Shown: positions 44,020 to 53,500 of the stretch, one piece after another | Position numbering within the stretch: the first letter of the stretch is position 1 | How the letters are laid out: every line of letters begins with the position of its first letter | Notes under the pieces: generated by a model | Seen by the model: the letters and a program-made list of their open reading frames with translations, nothing else | Told to the model about the DNA's origin: nothing | Database searches by the model: none | Origin: a beta proteobacterium AAP65 | Lineage (GTDB): Bacteria > Pseudomonadota > Gammaproteobacteria > Burkholderiales > Burkholderiaceae_C | Reading direction: 5' to 3' | Length of the DNA stretch: 64,000 nt | Assembly (NCBI GenBank): GCA_001295865.1 | Contig: LJHW01000026.1 | Coordinates: 62,001 to 126,000, forward strand | Translations under genes and position numbers: made by a program

Positions 44020-45260
44020 ACACCACCGTGCAAGACCCGGGGCAGGCCCTGCTCACCATCACGCAGCGGCCGCCGGCCGTGTTTGTGGAAGGGCAGGGCT
44101 CGTGGCTGGTGGACGAGAGCGGGCGCCGCTACCTCGATCTGGTGCAGGGCTGGGCCGTCAACAGCCTGGGCCACAGCCCGGCGCTGGTGGCGCAGGCGCT
44201 GGCCGCGCAGGCGCAGCGCCTGGTGAACCCCGGCCCGGCCTTCTACAACCGGCCGATGCTCGACCTCGCGGCGCGGCTGGTCGAGGCGAGTTGCTTCAGC
44301 CGCGTCTTCCTGGCCAGCTCAGGCGCCGAGGCCAACGAAGGCGCCGTGAAACTGGCGCGCCGCTGGGGCCAGAAGATGCGCGGCGGCGCGCACGAGATCG
44401 TCGGCTTCGACGGTGGTTTCCACGGCCGCACGCTGGCGATGATGGCCGCCTCGGGCAAACCCGGCTGGGGCACGCTCTACCCGCCCATGCCCACGGGTTT
44501 TGCGAAGGCACGGTTCAACGACCTGCGCTCGGTGGAAGCCGCCCTCACACCGGCCAGCGTGGCCGTGATGATCGAGCTCGTGCAGGGCGAAGCCGGCATC
44601 AACATCGCCGACCCCGGCTTCGTGCGCGAGCTGCGTGCACTCACGCACGAGCGCGGGCTGCTGCTCATCGTGGACGAGGTGCAGACCGGCATCGGCCGCT
44701 GCGGCGCGGCTTTTGCACACGAGCTCTACGACATCAAGCCCGATGTGATGACGCTGGGCAAGGGCCTGGGCGGCGGCGTGCCGCTGGCGGCGCTGCTTTG
44801 CACCGAGCGCCTGAACTGCTTCGAGCCCGGCGACCAGGGCGGCACCTACTGCGGCAACCCGCTGATGGCCGCCGTGGGCCTGGCGGTGGTGAACGAGGTC
44901 TGCCGCGAGGACTTCCTGGCGCAGGTGCGTGCGCGCGCCCAGCAGCTGAGCACGGGCTTGCAGGCCCTGGTGCAGGCCCACGGCCTGGTGGGCGAACGCG
45001 GCGTGGGCCTGCTGCGCGCCTTGGAGCTGCCCAGCGCACGCGCAGAAGCCGTGGTGGCGGCTGCGCGTGGGCTGCAGCCGCACGGCCTGCTGCTCAACGC
45101 ACCACGCCCCACGCTGCTGCGCCTGATGCCGGCGCTGAACATCGGTGAAGACGAGGTGGCGCTGGCCTTACAGCTGCTGGACCGGGCCTTGCACGCCGCG
45201 CTGCACGACGCGACAGAATCAAGCCCCGCCCACCCCCAACCAAGGCTGCTGCCATGCTGA
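44016..45260 (+). CDS. Class III PLP-dependent aminotransferase (acetylornithine-transaminase-like)
   Basis: ATG 44016 overlaps the previous stop and gives 414 residues. Motifs include SWLVDESGRRYLDLVQGWAVNSLGH, FLASSGAEANEGAVKLARRWG (PLP phosphate site), FDGGFHGRTLAMMAASG, and LLIVDEVQTGIGRCGAAFAHE (Asp-x-x-Gln pyridine contact). The PLP Lys lies in VMTLGKGLGGGVPLAALL near residue 248. GGTYCGNPLMAAVGLAVV completes the site. The family includes ArgD and GABA/ornithine aminotransferases. ArgD activity is plausible, but position next to a DJ-1 gene rather than arg genes leaves the substrate open. The C-terminus overlaps the GST start. Confidence 0.9.
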   Translation: MNTTVQDPGQALLTITQRPPAVFVEGQGSWLVDESGRRYLDLVQGWAVNSLGHSPALVAQALAAQAQRLVNPGPAFYNRPMLDLAARLVEASCFSRVFLASSGAEANEGAVKLARRWGQKMRGGAHEIVGFDGGFHGRTLAMMAASGKPGWGTLYPPMPTGFAKARFNDLRSVEAALTPASVAVMIELVQGEAGINIADPGFVRELRALTHERGLLLIVDEVQTGIGRCGAAFAHELYDIKPDVMTLGKGLGGGVPLAALLCTERLNCFEPGDQGGTYCGNPLMAAVGLAVVNEVCREDFLAQVRARAQQLSTGLQALVQAHGLVGERGVGLLRALELPSARAEAVVAAARGLQPHGLLLNAPRPTLLRLMPALNIGEDEVALALQLLDRALHAALHDATESSPAHPQPRLLPC

Positions 45261-45931
45261 AGTTCTACTTTTCGCTCGCCCCCAACCCGATGAAGGTGGC
45301 GCTCTTCCTCGAAGAAGCCGGTCTGCCCTACGAGGCCATCCCGGTGGACACGCGCAAAGGCGAGCAGCACCTGCCCGCCTTCACGGCGCTGAACCCCAAC
45401 GCCAAGGTGCCCGTCATCGTCGATGGCGAGACCACGGTCTTCGACAGCTCGGCCATCCTGCTCTACCTGGCCGACAAGACCGGCCAGTTCCTGCCCGCGG
45501 CATCGGACCGCGGCGCGCTGCTGTCGTGGATGATGTTCGTGGCCTCGGGCATCGGCCCCTTCACGGGCCAGTGTGTGCACTTCAAGCACTACGCCCCCGA
45601 GAAGCTGCCCTACGCGCTGCAGCGCTACGAGTTCGAGGCCTGGCGGCACTGGAAGATCCTCGAGGCCCACCTCGCCAGCCGCACCTGGATGCTGGGCGAC
45701 ACCTACGGCGTGCTCGACATGGCCGTGTGGGGCTGGGCCCGCGCCGTGCCCTTTGCGCTGGGGCCGGAAGCCTGGGCGCAGCTGCCGAACGTCAAGCGCC
45801 TGCTGGATGCCGTGAACGAGCGCCCCGCGGCACAGCGCGCGGCGGCCCTGAAAGACAAACACGTCTTCAAGGCCGAGATGGACGACGAGGCGCGCCGCGC
45901 GATGTTCCCGCACCTCGCAGCCCCGCTGTAA
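45254..45931 (+). CDS. Glutathione S-transferase family protein
   Basis: ATG 45254, inside the end of the aminotransferase gene, gives 225 residues. The thioredoxin-like N-terminal domain is MLKFYFSLAPNPMKVALFLEEAGLPYEAIPVDTRKGEQH. GSH-binding NAKVPVIVDGETTVFDSSAILLYLAD contains the cis-Pro and Ser of the family. The helical C-terminal domain follows (WMLGDTYGVLDMAVWGWARAVPF). The layout matches YfcG/YghU-like bacterial GSTs with disulfide-reductase activity. Cytosolic. Confidence 0.92.
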   Translation: MLKFYFSLAPNPMKVALFLEEAGLPYEAIPVDTRKGEQHLPAFTALNPNAKVPVIVDGETTVFDSSAILLYLADKTGQFLPAASDRGALLSWMMFVASGIGPFTGQCVHFKHYAPEKLPYALQRYEFEAWRHWKILEAHLASRTWMLGDTYGVLDMAVWGWARAVPFALGPEAWAQLPNVKRLLDAVNERPAAQRAAALKDKHVFKAEMDDEARRAMFPHLAAPL

Positions 45932-45953
45932 CGACGGTTTCGCCAGCGCGGCG

Positions 45954-47051
45954 TCAAGCCGCCGTCGGCACCGGCGCTGGCAGGCGCGGGTAGTCGGTGT
46001 ATCCCGCTGCACCCAGGCCGTAATAGGTCTTGGGTTCGGGTTCGTTCAGCGGGGCGCCGGTGCGCAGGCGTTCCACCAGGTCGGGGTTGGCGATGTAGGC
46101 GCGGCCGAAGGCGATGGCATCGGCGCTGCCTTCGGCCAGCGCGGCCTGCGCCGTCTCGGCGGTGTAGCCGCCGTTGCGCAAGAGCACGCCGTGGAAGTGT
46201 TCCCGCGCCACGGCGGCGACGCGGCGCTCGCTCTCCAGCGCCGGGTCCATGTGGCGCAGCTCCAGGCAGGCGACGCGCCGCTGCTGCAGCTGCTGCGCCA
46301 CGTGCGCCACCAGGGCTTCGGGGTCGCTGTCCTTCAGGTCGTTGCTGCCGGCCAGCGGCGACAGGCGCACGCCCACGCGCCCGGCGCCCGCTTCCGCGAT
46401 GGCGGCGTCGGCGCACTCCAGCAGCAGCCGCGCGCGGTTGTCGATGCTGCCGCCGTAACGCTCAAAACCCGGGCCGCTGCGGTCGTTGACGCCGTCGCGC
46501 AAGAACTGGTCGAGCAAATAGCCGTGGGCGCCGTGCAGCTGCACGCCGTCGAAGCCGGCCTGCAGCGCGCGGCGTGTGGCCAGGCGGAAAAGCTCGACGA
46601 TGCCCGGCAGCTCGTCGTCACGCAGGCGGCGCGGGGTTTCGTAGGGCTGTTTGCCGTCGGGCGTGTTGATGAGGCCCTGGATGGCACGCTCACCGCTGCT
46701 GATGGGCTGCACGCTGCCGTTCAGGCTGCTGTGCGCCGAACGGCCCGGGTGCCAGATCTGCAGCTGGATGCGGCCGCCCGCCGCGTGCACGGCGTCGGTC
46801 ACCAGGCGCCAGCCCTGCACACAAGCGTCGTCGAAGATGCCCGGCTCGCCGGTGAATGCGCAGCCATCGGCCGCCACCATGGTGGCCTCGGCGATCAGCA
46901 GGCCGGCGCTGGCACGCTGCGCGTAGTGCTCGGCCATCAAGGCGTTGGCGATGTGGCTGCGGCCGGCGCGGGTGCGCGTCAACGGGGCCATCACGATGCG
47001 GTTGGGCAGCGTCAGCGCGCCGAAGGGCAGGGGGTCGAACAGGGAAGGCAT
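45954..47051 (-). CDS. Old Yellow Enzyme family alkene reductase
   Basis: ATG 47051 gives 365 residues. FDPLPFGALTLPNRIVMAPLTRTRA starts the FMN-binding TIM barrel. QLQIWHPGRSAHSSLNG contains the substrate-binding His. GFDGVQLHGAHGYLLDQFLRDGVNDRSGPGFERYGGSIDNRARLLLE is the family signature with the catalytic His-x-x-Asn/His region. LRNGGYTAETAQAALAEGSADAIAFGRAYIANPDLVERL binds the FMN phosphate. It reduces activated C=C bonds with NADPH. Convergent with the GST gene and divergent from the Trp-rich small protein. Confidence 0.94.
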   Translation of the reverse strand: MPSLFDPLPFGALTLPNRIVMAPLTRTRAGRSHIANALMAEHYAQRASAGLLIAEATMVAADGCAFTGEPGIFDDACVQGWRLVTDAVHAAGGRIQLQIWHPGRSAHSSLNGSVQPISSGERAIQGLINTPDGKQPYETPRRLRDDELPGIVELFRLATRRALQAGFDGVQLHGAHGYLLDQFLRDGVNDRSGPGFERYGGSIDNRARLLLECADAAIAEAGAGRVGVRLSPLAGSNDLKDSDPEALVAHVAQQLQQRRVACLELRHMDPALESERRVAAVAREHFHGVLLRNGGYTAETAQAALAEGSADAIAFGRAYIANPDLVERLRTGAPLNEPEPKTYYGLGAAGYTDYPRLPAPVPTAA

Positions 47052-47136
47052 GCGGGGGACGACCAAGCGTGGGTGAACGAAGCCGCGCATTGTCCCGAAG
47101 CCGGCAGCGCGGCGCTGGCCGGCGCATGATGGGCCC

Positions 47137-47394
47137 ATGCCCGAAGCCACCGACCGCCCCGCCCCCGCACGCAAGAACCCGCTGAGCCCGAAAAAACTGC
47201 TGCTGACGAAGTGGACGGCCGTGGCACCCACGCGGCGCGAAAAACACTTCGTCGTGGTGCGCGTGATCGAGCCCGAGCCGCCCGCGGTGCGCATCGAGCA
47301 GGTGGAGCTGGAGGCCGTGCACTCGCGCCGCGTGATGCTGCTGCACTGGCGCGAGCTGACCGACGCCAGCCAGTGGCGCCAGGGCTGGGTCTGA
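47137..47394 (+). CDS. TIGR02450 family Trp-rich small protein
   Basis: ATG 47137 gives 85 residues containing KKLLLTKWTAVAPTRREKHFVVVRVIEPEPP and the closing LHWRELTDASQWRQGW. The pattern LxxSKWTAxxPxxREKHFxV plus Trp-rich tail defines TIGR02450, a small soluble conserved family of unknown function. Complete, with charged surface and no signal. It stands alone between the Old Yellow Enzyme and the flavoprotein gene. Confidence 0.88.
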   Translation: MPEATDRPAPARKNPLSPKKLLLTKWTAVAPTRREKHFVVVRVIEPEPPAVRIEQVELEAVHSRRVMLLHWRELTDASQWRQGWV

Positions 47395-47412
47395 GCCGGC
47401 CGGCGGCCGCCC

Positions 47413-48846
47413 TCAGGCGGGCTGCGCCACCGTCGCCAGCAGCCGCTGCGCGTTGGCCATCGCCGGCGCCATGCACTGGCGCAGTTCGCCCAGCACCGCC
47501 ATCTTCTCGGCATCGTCACGGCCCACCTCGGCGGCCAGCTGGCCAAAGCCGTCGAGGCGCGTGCCGCGCATCCAGTCGCGCAGGGCCTTGTCCTGGTTCC
47601 AGGCGTGCTGGTTCATCTGGCTCACCAGCGTGGCGGCGATGTAGCCCGAAACCTCACGCGGGAAGGGCACCGGCCGGCACAGCGCGTTGCGGGTGGCATC
47701 GTCGGGGTAATGTGCCTCGACATAGGCACACACCGCGGCGCTGAAAGTGACCAGCGGCACCCGCACCAGCTGCGGCACGATGCGGCCGGGCTGGAAGATC
47801 GGCTCATTGCCACGCTGCCGCACCGCCGAAGCCGTGCAGTTCACGTAGACCAGGCCCGGCGGCATCGCCACGCGGCCGGCTTCCATCACCAGCGCGTCGG
47901 GCTCGATGGCCAACACGCGCCCGCGGCGGATCACCTGCGTGATCTGCCGCAGCAAGCGCACCTCGGCCTCGGCCAGGGTGGCGTAATGGAACATGCGCGG
48001 CGTCTGCGTGGGGTCGATGCGGCACATCTGGCCGCTGGCCTCCAGCCGCAGGAAGAGGTCTTGCACGTCGCGCGCGGCGGTGAAGGCGCGCATCTGCTCG
48101 AGCATGCCGCCCATCGAGTGCATGAAAAACTCGGCCCCGGGCTGCGTGGTCTCGCGCCTGACCAGCCACGAATCGCGCGGCACCACCCAGTGGATGCGTT
48201 CGGGCGGCACGCCCTGCGACAGCAGCCACACGCCCGCGTCCATGGCCGTCTTGCCGGCACCCACGATGCAATAACCGGCCGGGGGCTCGGCCGCTGTTGT
48301 TGGCCCCAGCTGCGCCAGCTGCGTGGGCGTGAGCAGGCGCACGCCCGCGGCCACCCGGTAGGCCGGTGGTGTGGTGGCGGGCACCTCGGGCATGAAGTGC
48401 GAGGCATCCACCACACGCCGGCGCACCGTGATCTCGGTGACGGCGCCGCTGAGCAGCGACACGGCCTGGGCCGTGCCGGCGTCCGCGGCACGCGCCTCGT
48501 GCAGCGGCAGGAAATGCACGCGGCCGCTGGGCAGCAGCTGGCGCTGCATCACCTGCTGGAAATAGCTGCAGACCTCGGCGCCTGTGGCCAGCTCGTACAG
48601 GCCGGCGTTGGAGCCCAGCGTGTCTTTGCGGCCGCTGCCCAGCGGCAGCGAGTTCACACCGTAAAAGGCCGAAGGCTGGTGCAGCGTGACGAAGGGATAG
48701 GCGTCGTTCCAGTGTCCGCCAGGCAGGGCGCGGCGGTCGACGAAGGTGATGTGCGCATCGCGGTCGTGCGCCAGCAGCGTGTCGGCGAAGGCCAGGCCGG
48801 TGGCACCGGCGCCGATGACGAGGTAGTCGGTCAACAAGGCGGGCAT
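47413..48846 (-). CDS. FAD/NAD(P)-binding oxidoreductase (flavin monooxygenase-like)
   Basis: ATG 48846 (MPALLTDYLVIGAGATGLAFADTLLAH) gives 477 residues. The FAD motif GAGATG is at about 12-17, followed by the substrate-pocket segment GGHWNDAYPFVTLHQPSAFYGVNS, typical of flavin monooxygenase-like proteins. A second Rossmann motif (CIVGAGKTAMDAGVWLLSQG) near 205 would bind NADPH. PPGLVYVNCTASAVRQRGNEPIF and a helical C-terminal domain follow. Substrate unknown; plausible roles are N- or S-oxygenation. Same strand as the TDT-type gene upstream, 85 bases apart. Confidence 0.85.
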   Translation of the reverse strand: MPALLTDYLVIGAGATGLAFADTLLAHDRDAHITFVDRRALPGGHWNDAYPFVTLHQPSAFYGVNSLPLGSGRKDTLGSNAGLYELATGAEVCSYFQQVMQRQLLPSGRVHFLPLHEARAADAGTAQAVSLLSGAVTEITVRRRVVDASHFMPEVPATTPPAYRVAAGVRLLTPTQLAQLGPTTAAEPPAGYCIVGAGKTAMDAGVWLLSQGVPPERIHWVVPRDSWLVRRETTQPGAEFFMHSMGGMLEQMRAFTAARDVQDLFLRLEASGQMCRIDPTQTPRMFHYATLAEAEVRLLRQITQVIRRGRVLAIEPDALVMEAGRVAMPPGLVYVNCTASAVRQRGNEPIFQPGRIVPQLVRVPLVTFSAAVCAYVEAHYPDDATRNALCRPVPFPREVSGYIAATLVSQMNQHAWNQDKALRDWMRGTRLDGFGQLAAEVGRDDAEKMAVLGELRQCMAPAMANAQRLLATVAQPA

Positions 48847-48931
48847 GCAGGCTCCAGGCAATGGTTGCCCGCATGCTAAGCGCGCACGACAGGCCGCTAG
48901 CGGCCCGGCTGCACCGCCTTGGCCGCGGCGC

Positions 48932-49936
48932 TCAGCCCGGCGCCGCCGCAACGCTGATCGGCACCGTCTCGGCCACCAGCAGGCTGCCGCTGCGCAGCCC
49001 CTTGACGGTGGCCAGGCTGAGCGCGGCCACCAGCAGCGAGGTGAGCGCCAGCAAGGCCAGGCCCAGCATCTGCAGCGGGCCGCCGTGCGTGAGCTGCAGC
49101 GTCAGCACCGTGAAGGCGGCCAGCGGGAAGCTCATCGCCCAATGCGGCACGGCAAAAGGCAGGCGCCCGATGCGCGGCAGCAGCGCGCCCACCCACATCA
49201 GCGAAAACAGCGCCACGCCCCACAGCGCCCACACCACCAGCAGCGGCGCGCCGAAACGCAGCAGGCCCACGCCCACCACCGCCGGCGGCGCGATGAAGAT
49301 GAAGGCCGTGGGCAGCAGGCGTTCGGCCCACAAGCCCTGCTGCGCCATGCGCACGGCCAGCAGCACCAGCACCACCGGCCAGAAGAGCACGCCCACGCCG
49401 AACTGCGCCGCCGACCACGCCGCCTGCCCCAGCGGCAAGCCGGCCAGGGGCACGACCACATTGCCAACGATAGGAATGAAGAGCGCCGGCGTCAGCCCCG
49501 GCCAGGCCAGGCCGCCGGCCGTCTGCCCGCGCCACCAGCGCGAGAGCACCCACACCGTGACGCACCACTGCGCCCCCGCGCCGAGCGCCCAGAGGCCCAG
49601 CACCAGCGGCCCGCGTGCGCCCGCGGCCACGGCGGCCGTCACCACCAGCAGCAGCGCGATGGGCAGCGCAGCGATGAACACGTGGCGCACCGGGTGGCGC
49701 AGGTCTTCGGCCCAGGCCTGCGGGTGGCGCACGAGGCGTACCACGCTGGCGCTGGCCAGCAGCAGCAGCACCGCCGCGGCCAGCGCCGTGATCACCAATG
49801 CAGCGGCGGCGGCGCTTGCACCCAGCAGCGGCGAGGCCGCGTGCCAGGCCAGCGCCAGGCCGGCCAGGCCCATGACGGTGGCGAACCAGCCCGGCCCCAG
49901 GTGCTGAAGGGGGGCGTGTGCTTGTGGTGTGTTCAT
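48932..49936 (-). CDS. TehA/SLAC1-type anion channel (TDT family)
   Basis: ATG 49936 gives 334 residues with ten hydrophobic helices. LGPGWFATVMGLAGLALAW is the first helix signature, PALFIPIVGNVVVPLAGLPLG lies in the middle, and FAVPHWAMSFPLAAFTVLTLQL includes the pore Phe region. Members export or conduct tellurite, sulfite or C4-dicarboxylates and plant SLAC1 conducts anions. It lies 26 bases after the DUF2892 gene and could belong to the RND transcription unit. With the sulfur region further right, sulfite export is an attractive but unproven role. Confidence 0.87.
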   Translation of the reverse strand: MNTPQAHAPLQHLGPGWFATVMGLAGLALAWHAASPLLGASAAAAALVITALAAAVLLLLASASVVRLVRHPQAWAEDLRHPVRHVFIAALPIALLLVVTAAVAAGARGPLVLGLWALGAGAQWCVTVWVLSRWWRGQTAGGLAWPGLTPALFIPIVGNVVVPLAGLPLGQAAWSAAQFGVGVLFWPVVLVLLAVRMAQQGLWAERLLPTAFIFIAPPAVVGVGLLRFGAPLLVVWALWGVALFSLMWVGALLPRIGRLPFAVPHWAMSFPLAAFTVLTLQLTHGGPLQMLGLALLALTSLLVAALSLATVKGLRSGSLLVAETVPISVAAAPG

Positions 49937-49962
49937 CGCGTTGCGGCCGGGCTCGTCAGGCT

Positions 49963-50172
49963 TCAGGCGCCGGCGCGCACGCCCAGCTTGCGCAGGATGC
50001 TTTCCATCAGGCACCAGCGCGTGAGCGCGCTCTGCAGCAGGTTGGCGCCGACGAAAGCCGTGAAGGCCAGCCACCAGATGCTGAGGAAGACCGGGCTGCC
50101 CGGCACACCGAAGGCGAGCGAGAGCAGGATGAAGGTGCCGGCGATGAGGCGGACGAGTTGCCAGGAAGTCAT
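49963..50172 (-). CDS. DUF2892 small membrane protein
   Basis: ATG 50172 overlaps the stop of the RND permease gene (ATGA) and gives 69 residues. There are two hydrophobic segments (LVRLIAGTFILLSLAFGV and FLSIWWLAFTAFVGANLLQSA) followed by WCLMESILRKLGV. The DUF2892/YgaP-like hallmark Cys-Leu/Pro-x-x is present as WCLMESILRKLG. Members are often coupled to rhodanese domains or efflux systems. Short but well supported by the coupling and by the typical size. Confidence 0.85.
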   Translation of the reverse strand: MTSWQLVRLIAGTFILLSLAFGVPGSPVFLSIWWLAFTAFVGANLLQSALTRWCLMESILRKLGVRAGA

Positions 50173-53100
50173 GCGTTTTCTCCTTGTGACGAGGTGGAAG
50201 GTGTTGAAACCGGGGGCGGCGGTTCTTCGCCGCGCAGCAGGTGCAGGCGGTGGCGCCAGGCCATGAAGTACAGCACCGGGATGACCACCAGCGTGAGCAC
50301 GGTGGACACCGAGATGCCGAAGATCAGCGAGATGGCCAGGCCGTTGAAGATGGGGTCGTCGAGGATGAAAAAGGCGCCCAGCATGGCCGCCAGGCCCGTC
50401 AGCACGATGGGCTGGGCGCGGGTGATGGCGGCTTGCACGATGCTGGTCTTGAAGTCGTGCCCTTCGCGCACCTGCAGGTTGATGAAGTCGACCAGCAGGA
50501 TGGAGTTGCGCACGATGATCCCGGCCAGCGCGATCATCCCGATCATGCTGGTGGCCGTGAACTGCGCGCCCAGCAAGGCGTGGCCCGGCATCACGCCGAT
50601 CAGCGTGAGCGGTATCGGCGCCATGATGATCAGCGGCGTGAGGTAGCTGCCGAACTGCGCCACCACCAGCAGGTAGATCAGCACCAGGCCCACGGCGTAG
50701 GCGGCGCCCATGTCGCGGAAGGTTTCGTAGGTGATCTGCGATTCACCGTCCCACTTCAGCGCGTAGCCGCGGTAGGCGTCGGCGGGCTGGTTGATGAAGT
50801 ATTCCTGCAGCGTGCCGCCGTCGGGCGTGGTGATGCGCTGGATCTCGCTGCGCATCGCGAACACGCCATAGAGCGGGCTGTCGAGCGCACCGGCCATGTC
50901 GGCCACCACGTAGTGCACGGGCAGCAGGTCTTTGTGGAAGACGGGCTGCTCGCGCAGCGTGTCGCTCACCTGCACCAGCTCGCGGATGGGCACCAGCTGG
51001 CCGGCGGCGTTGCGCACCGTGAGCTGCAGCAGGGTGTTCAGGTCGCCGTGCTGTTCGGGCGGCAGCTGCAGCATCGCGGGTGCCGGGTACTTACTCTCGT
51101 CGTGCAGGTAGGCGGCCGCTTCGCCGGCCAGGCCGGCGCGCAGCGTGCTCACGATGGCCTGCTGCGGCACGCCCAGGCGCGCGGCTTTCTGGCGGTCCAC
51201 CAGCAGCAGCGTGCGCGGGGCGTTGGCGATGCCGCTGTCGTCGACATCCACGATGCCCGGCGTCTTCTCGAAAACACGCCGTACCGCCTGCGCCACCTGG
51301 CGCCGGCCTTCGGCCTCGGGGCCGTAGATCTCGGCGACGATGGGCGAGAGCACCGGCGGGCCCGGTGGCACTTCCACCACCTTCACGTTGGCGCCGAATC
51401 GCCGGCCTATCTTCTGCAGTTCGGGCCGCAGGCGTGTGGCGATGGCGTGGCTCTGCTCCTTGCGCGCACCCTTGTCCACCAGGTTGACCTGCAGGTCGCC
51501 CACCTCGCCGCCGCTGCGCCCGTCGTACTGGCGCACGAGGCCGTTGAAGTTGATGGGCGCCGCCGTGCCGGCGTAGGCCTGGTAATGCGTGAGCTCGGGC
51601 ACGGTGGCCAGAAAGTCGCCCATCTCGCGCAAGGCAGCGGCGGTTTTTTCCACCGGCGTGCCGGCGGGCATGTCCACGATGACCTGGAACTCCGACTTGT
51701 TGTCGAAAGGCAGCATCTTCAGCAGCACCAGGCCCGTGGCCGGCAGCGCCAGCGACACCGCGATCAGCGCCGCCACGCCCAGGCCCAGCAGCCCGCGGTT
51801 GCGGCGGCCCCGCGTCTCGTCGAGCAAGGGGCGGAAAACACGCTGGAAAAACGGCGCGATGCGCGCGGCCATGCCGTGCGGCTGGTCAGCGATATGGGGC
51901 TCGTTTGCATCGCCCTCGGCCTGCACCGGCAGCGCCTTCATCCACAACCGCGCCAGCCAGGGCGTGACCACGAAGGCGATGGCCAGCGAGAGCACCATGC
52001 CCAGGCTCGCGTTGATGGGGATGGGGCTCATGTAGGGCCCCATCAGCCCAGAGACGAAGGCCATGGGCAGCAGCGCGGCGATCACCGTCAGCGTGGCCAG
52101 GATGGTGGGGCCGCCCACCTCGTCCACCGCGCCGGGAATGATGTCCTTCAGGCTGCGCCCGGGGTAGAGCGCCTGGTGGCGGTGGATGTTCTCCACCACC
52201 ACGATGGCGTCGTCGACGAGGATGCCGATGGAGAAGATCAGCGCGAACAGCGAGACGCGGTTGAGCGTGAAGCCCCAGGCCCACGAGGCGAAGAGCGTCA
52301 CCGTCAGCGTCAGGATGACGGCGCTGCCGACGATGGCCGCCTCGCGTCGGCCCAGCGCGATGAAGACCAGCGCCACCACGCTGGCGGTGGCGAACAGCAG
52401 CTTCTGGATGAGCTTGCGCGCCTTGTCGTCGGCGCTGGCGCCGTAGTTGCGTGTTTCCACCACCTGCACGTCGGCGGGAATGACGGTGTTGCGCAAGGCC
52501 TCCACGCGCGCCATCACCGCATCGGCCACGTCGATGGCGTTTTCGCCGGCTTTCTTGGTGATGGCCAGCGTCACCGCCGGGTGGCTCTGCCCGCCGGGCA
52601 GGCCGTGCCACACGTAGCGGCTGGCTGGCGGCGGGCCGTCGCGCAGCGTGGCCACGTCGCGCAGGAACACCGGCTTGCCGGCGTGCACGCCCACCACGAG
52701 CTCGCCCACGTCTTCGGCGTCGCGCAGGAAGGGGCCGGCCTCCACCGCCACGCTGCGGTTGCCGGCCAGCAGTTCACCCACCGGCAGCCCGAGGTTGGCC
52801 GATTGCAGCGCCTGGCGCAGGTCGGCCACCGTCACGCCGCGCGCGGCCATCAGCGGGGGCATCATTTCCACCATCACCGCACGGCCCGGGCCGCCCACCG
52901 AGACCACGGTGCGTGTGCCAGGCACGCGCTTCAACTCGGCCTCGATGCTGTGGGCCACACGTTCCAGATCGTAGGGGCCGCTGTCGGGGCGCGTGCTGTA
53001 GAGCGTGAGCGTGACGATGGGCACGTCGTCGATGCCCTTGGGCTTGACCACCGGCGGCAGCACGCCCAGGCCGGCGGGCAGCCAGTCGCTGTTGGCCTGC

Positions 53101-53480
53101 AGCGTGTCGTGCAGGCGCACCAGGGCCTCGGTGCGCGGCACGCCCACCTTGAACTGCACGGTCACCACCGCCAAGCCGGGGCGCGAGACCGAGACCACGT
53201 GCTCGATGTCCGCGATCTGCGACAACACCTGCTCGGCGGGGCCAGCCACCATCTGCTCGACATCACGCACGGCCGCCCCGGGGAAGGGGATGAGCACGTT
53301 GGCCATGGTCACGTTGATCTGCGGCTCTTCTTCGCGCGGCGTCACGGCCACGGCGAAGAAGCCGAGCAGCAGCGCCACCAGCGCCAGCAGCGGCGTGATC
53401 TGCGCGCTCTGGAAGAAGGCGGCGATGCGGCCCGAGACGCCGAGCGCGGGGCGTTCTTGGGCGGGGTGCGGGGTGCTCAT
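50169..53480 (-). CDS. RND efflux transporter, inner-membrane permease
   Basis: ATG 53480 (MSTPHPAQERPALG) gives 1103 residues, the normal size. TM1 follows at about 29-46 (LLALVALLLGFFAVAV). The periplasmic porter domain includes VPRTEALVRLHDTLQANSDWLPAGLGVLPPVVKPKGIDDVP. The TM4 proton-relay region reads FSIGILVDDAIVVVENIHRH with the two Asp. The second half repeats the layout, ending in MIGMIALAGIIVRNSILLVDFINLQVREGH and an Ala/Ile-rich C-terminus. It exports drugs, solvents or metals out of the cell together with the adaptor encoded upstream; no outer-membrane factor gene is next to it. The substrate class is undecided. Confidence 0.95.
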   Translation of the reverse strand: MSTPHPAQERPALGVSGRIAAFFQSAQITPLLALVALLLGFFAVAVTPREEEPQINVTMANVLIPFPGAAVRDVEQMVAGPAEQVLSQIADIEHVVSVSRPGLAVVTVQFKVGVPRTEALVRLHDTLQANSDWLPAGLGVLPPVVKPKGIDDVPIVTLTLYSTRPDSGPYDLERVAHSIEAELKRVPGTRTVVSVGGPGRAVMVEMMPPLMAARGVTVADLRQALQSANLGLPVGELLAGNRSVAVEAGPFLRDAEDVGELVVGVHAGKPVFLRDVATLRDGPPPASRYVWHGLPGGQSHPAVTLAITKKAGENAIDVADAVMARVEALRNTVIPADVQVVETRNYGASADDKARKLIQKLLFATASVVALVFIALGRREAAIVGSAVILTLTVTLFASWAWGFTLNRVSLFALIFSIGILVDDAIVVVENIHRHQALYPGRSLKDIIPGAVDEVGGPTILATLTVIAALLPMAFVSGLMGPYMSPIPINASLGMVLSLAIAFVVTPWLARLWMKALPVQAEGDANEPHIADQPHGMAARIAPFFQRVFRPLLDETRGRRNRGLLGLGVAALIAVSLALPATGLVLLKMLPFDNKSEFQVIVDMPAGTPVEKTAAALREMGDFLATVPELTHYQAYAGTAAPINFNGLVRQYDGRSGGEVGDLQVNLVDKGARKEQSHAIATRLRPELQKIGRRFGANVKVVEVPPGPPVLSPIVAEIYGPEAEGRRQVAQAVRRVFEKTPGIVDVDDSGIANAPRTLLLVDRQKAARLGVPQQAIVSTLRAGLAGEAAAYLHDESKYPAPAMLQLPPEQHGDLNTLLQLTVRNAAGQLVPIRELVQVSDTLREQPVFHKDLLPVHYVVADMAGALDSPLYGVFAMRSEIQRITTPDGGTLQEYFINQPADAYRGYALKWDGESQITYETFRDMGAAYAVGLVLIYLLVVAQFGSYLTPLIIMAPIPLTLIGVMPGHALLGAQFTATSMIGMIALAGIIVRNSILLVDFINLQVREGHDFKTSIVQAAITRAQPIVLTGLAAMLGAFFILDDPIFNGLAISLIFGISVSTVLTLVVIPVLYFMAWRHRLHLLRGEEPPPPVSTPSTSSQGENA

Positions 53481-53500
53481 GGCGGCGGGCTCCAAGGGCT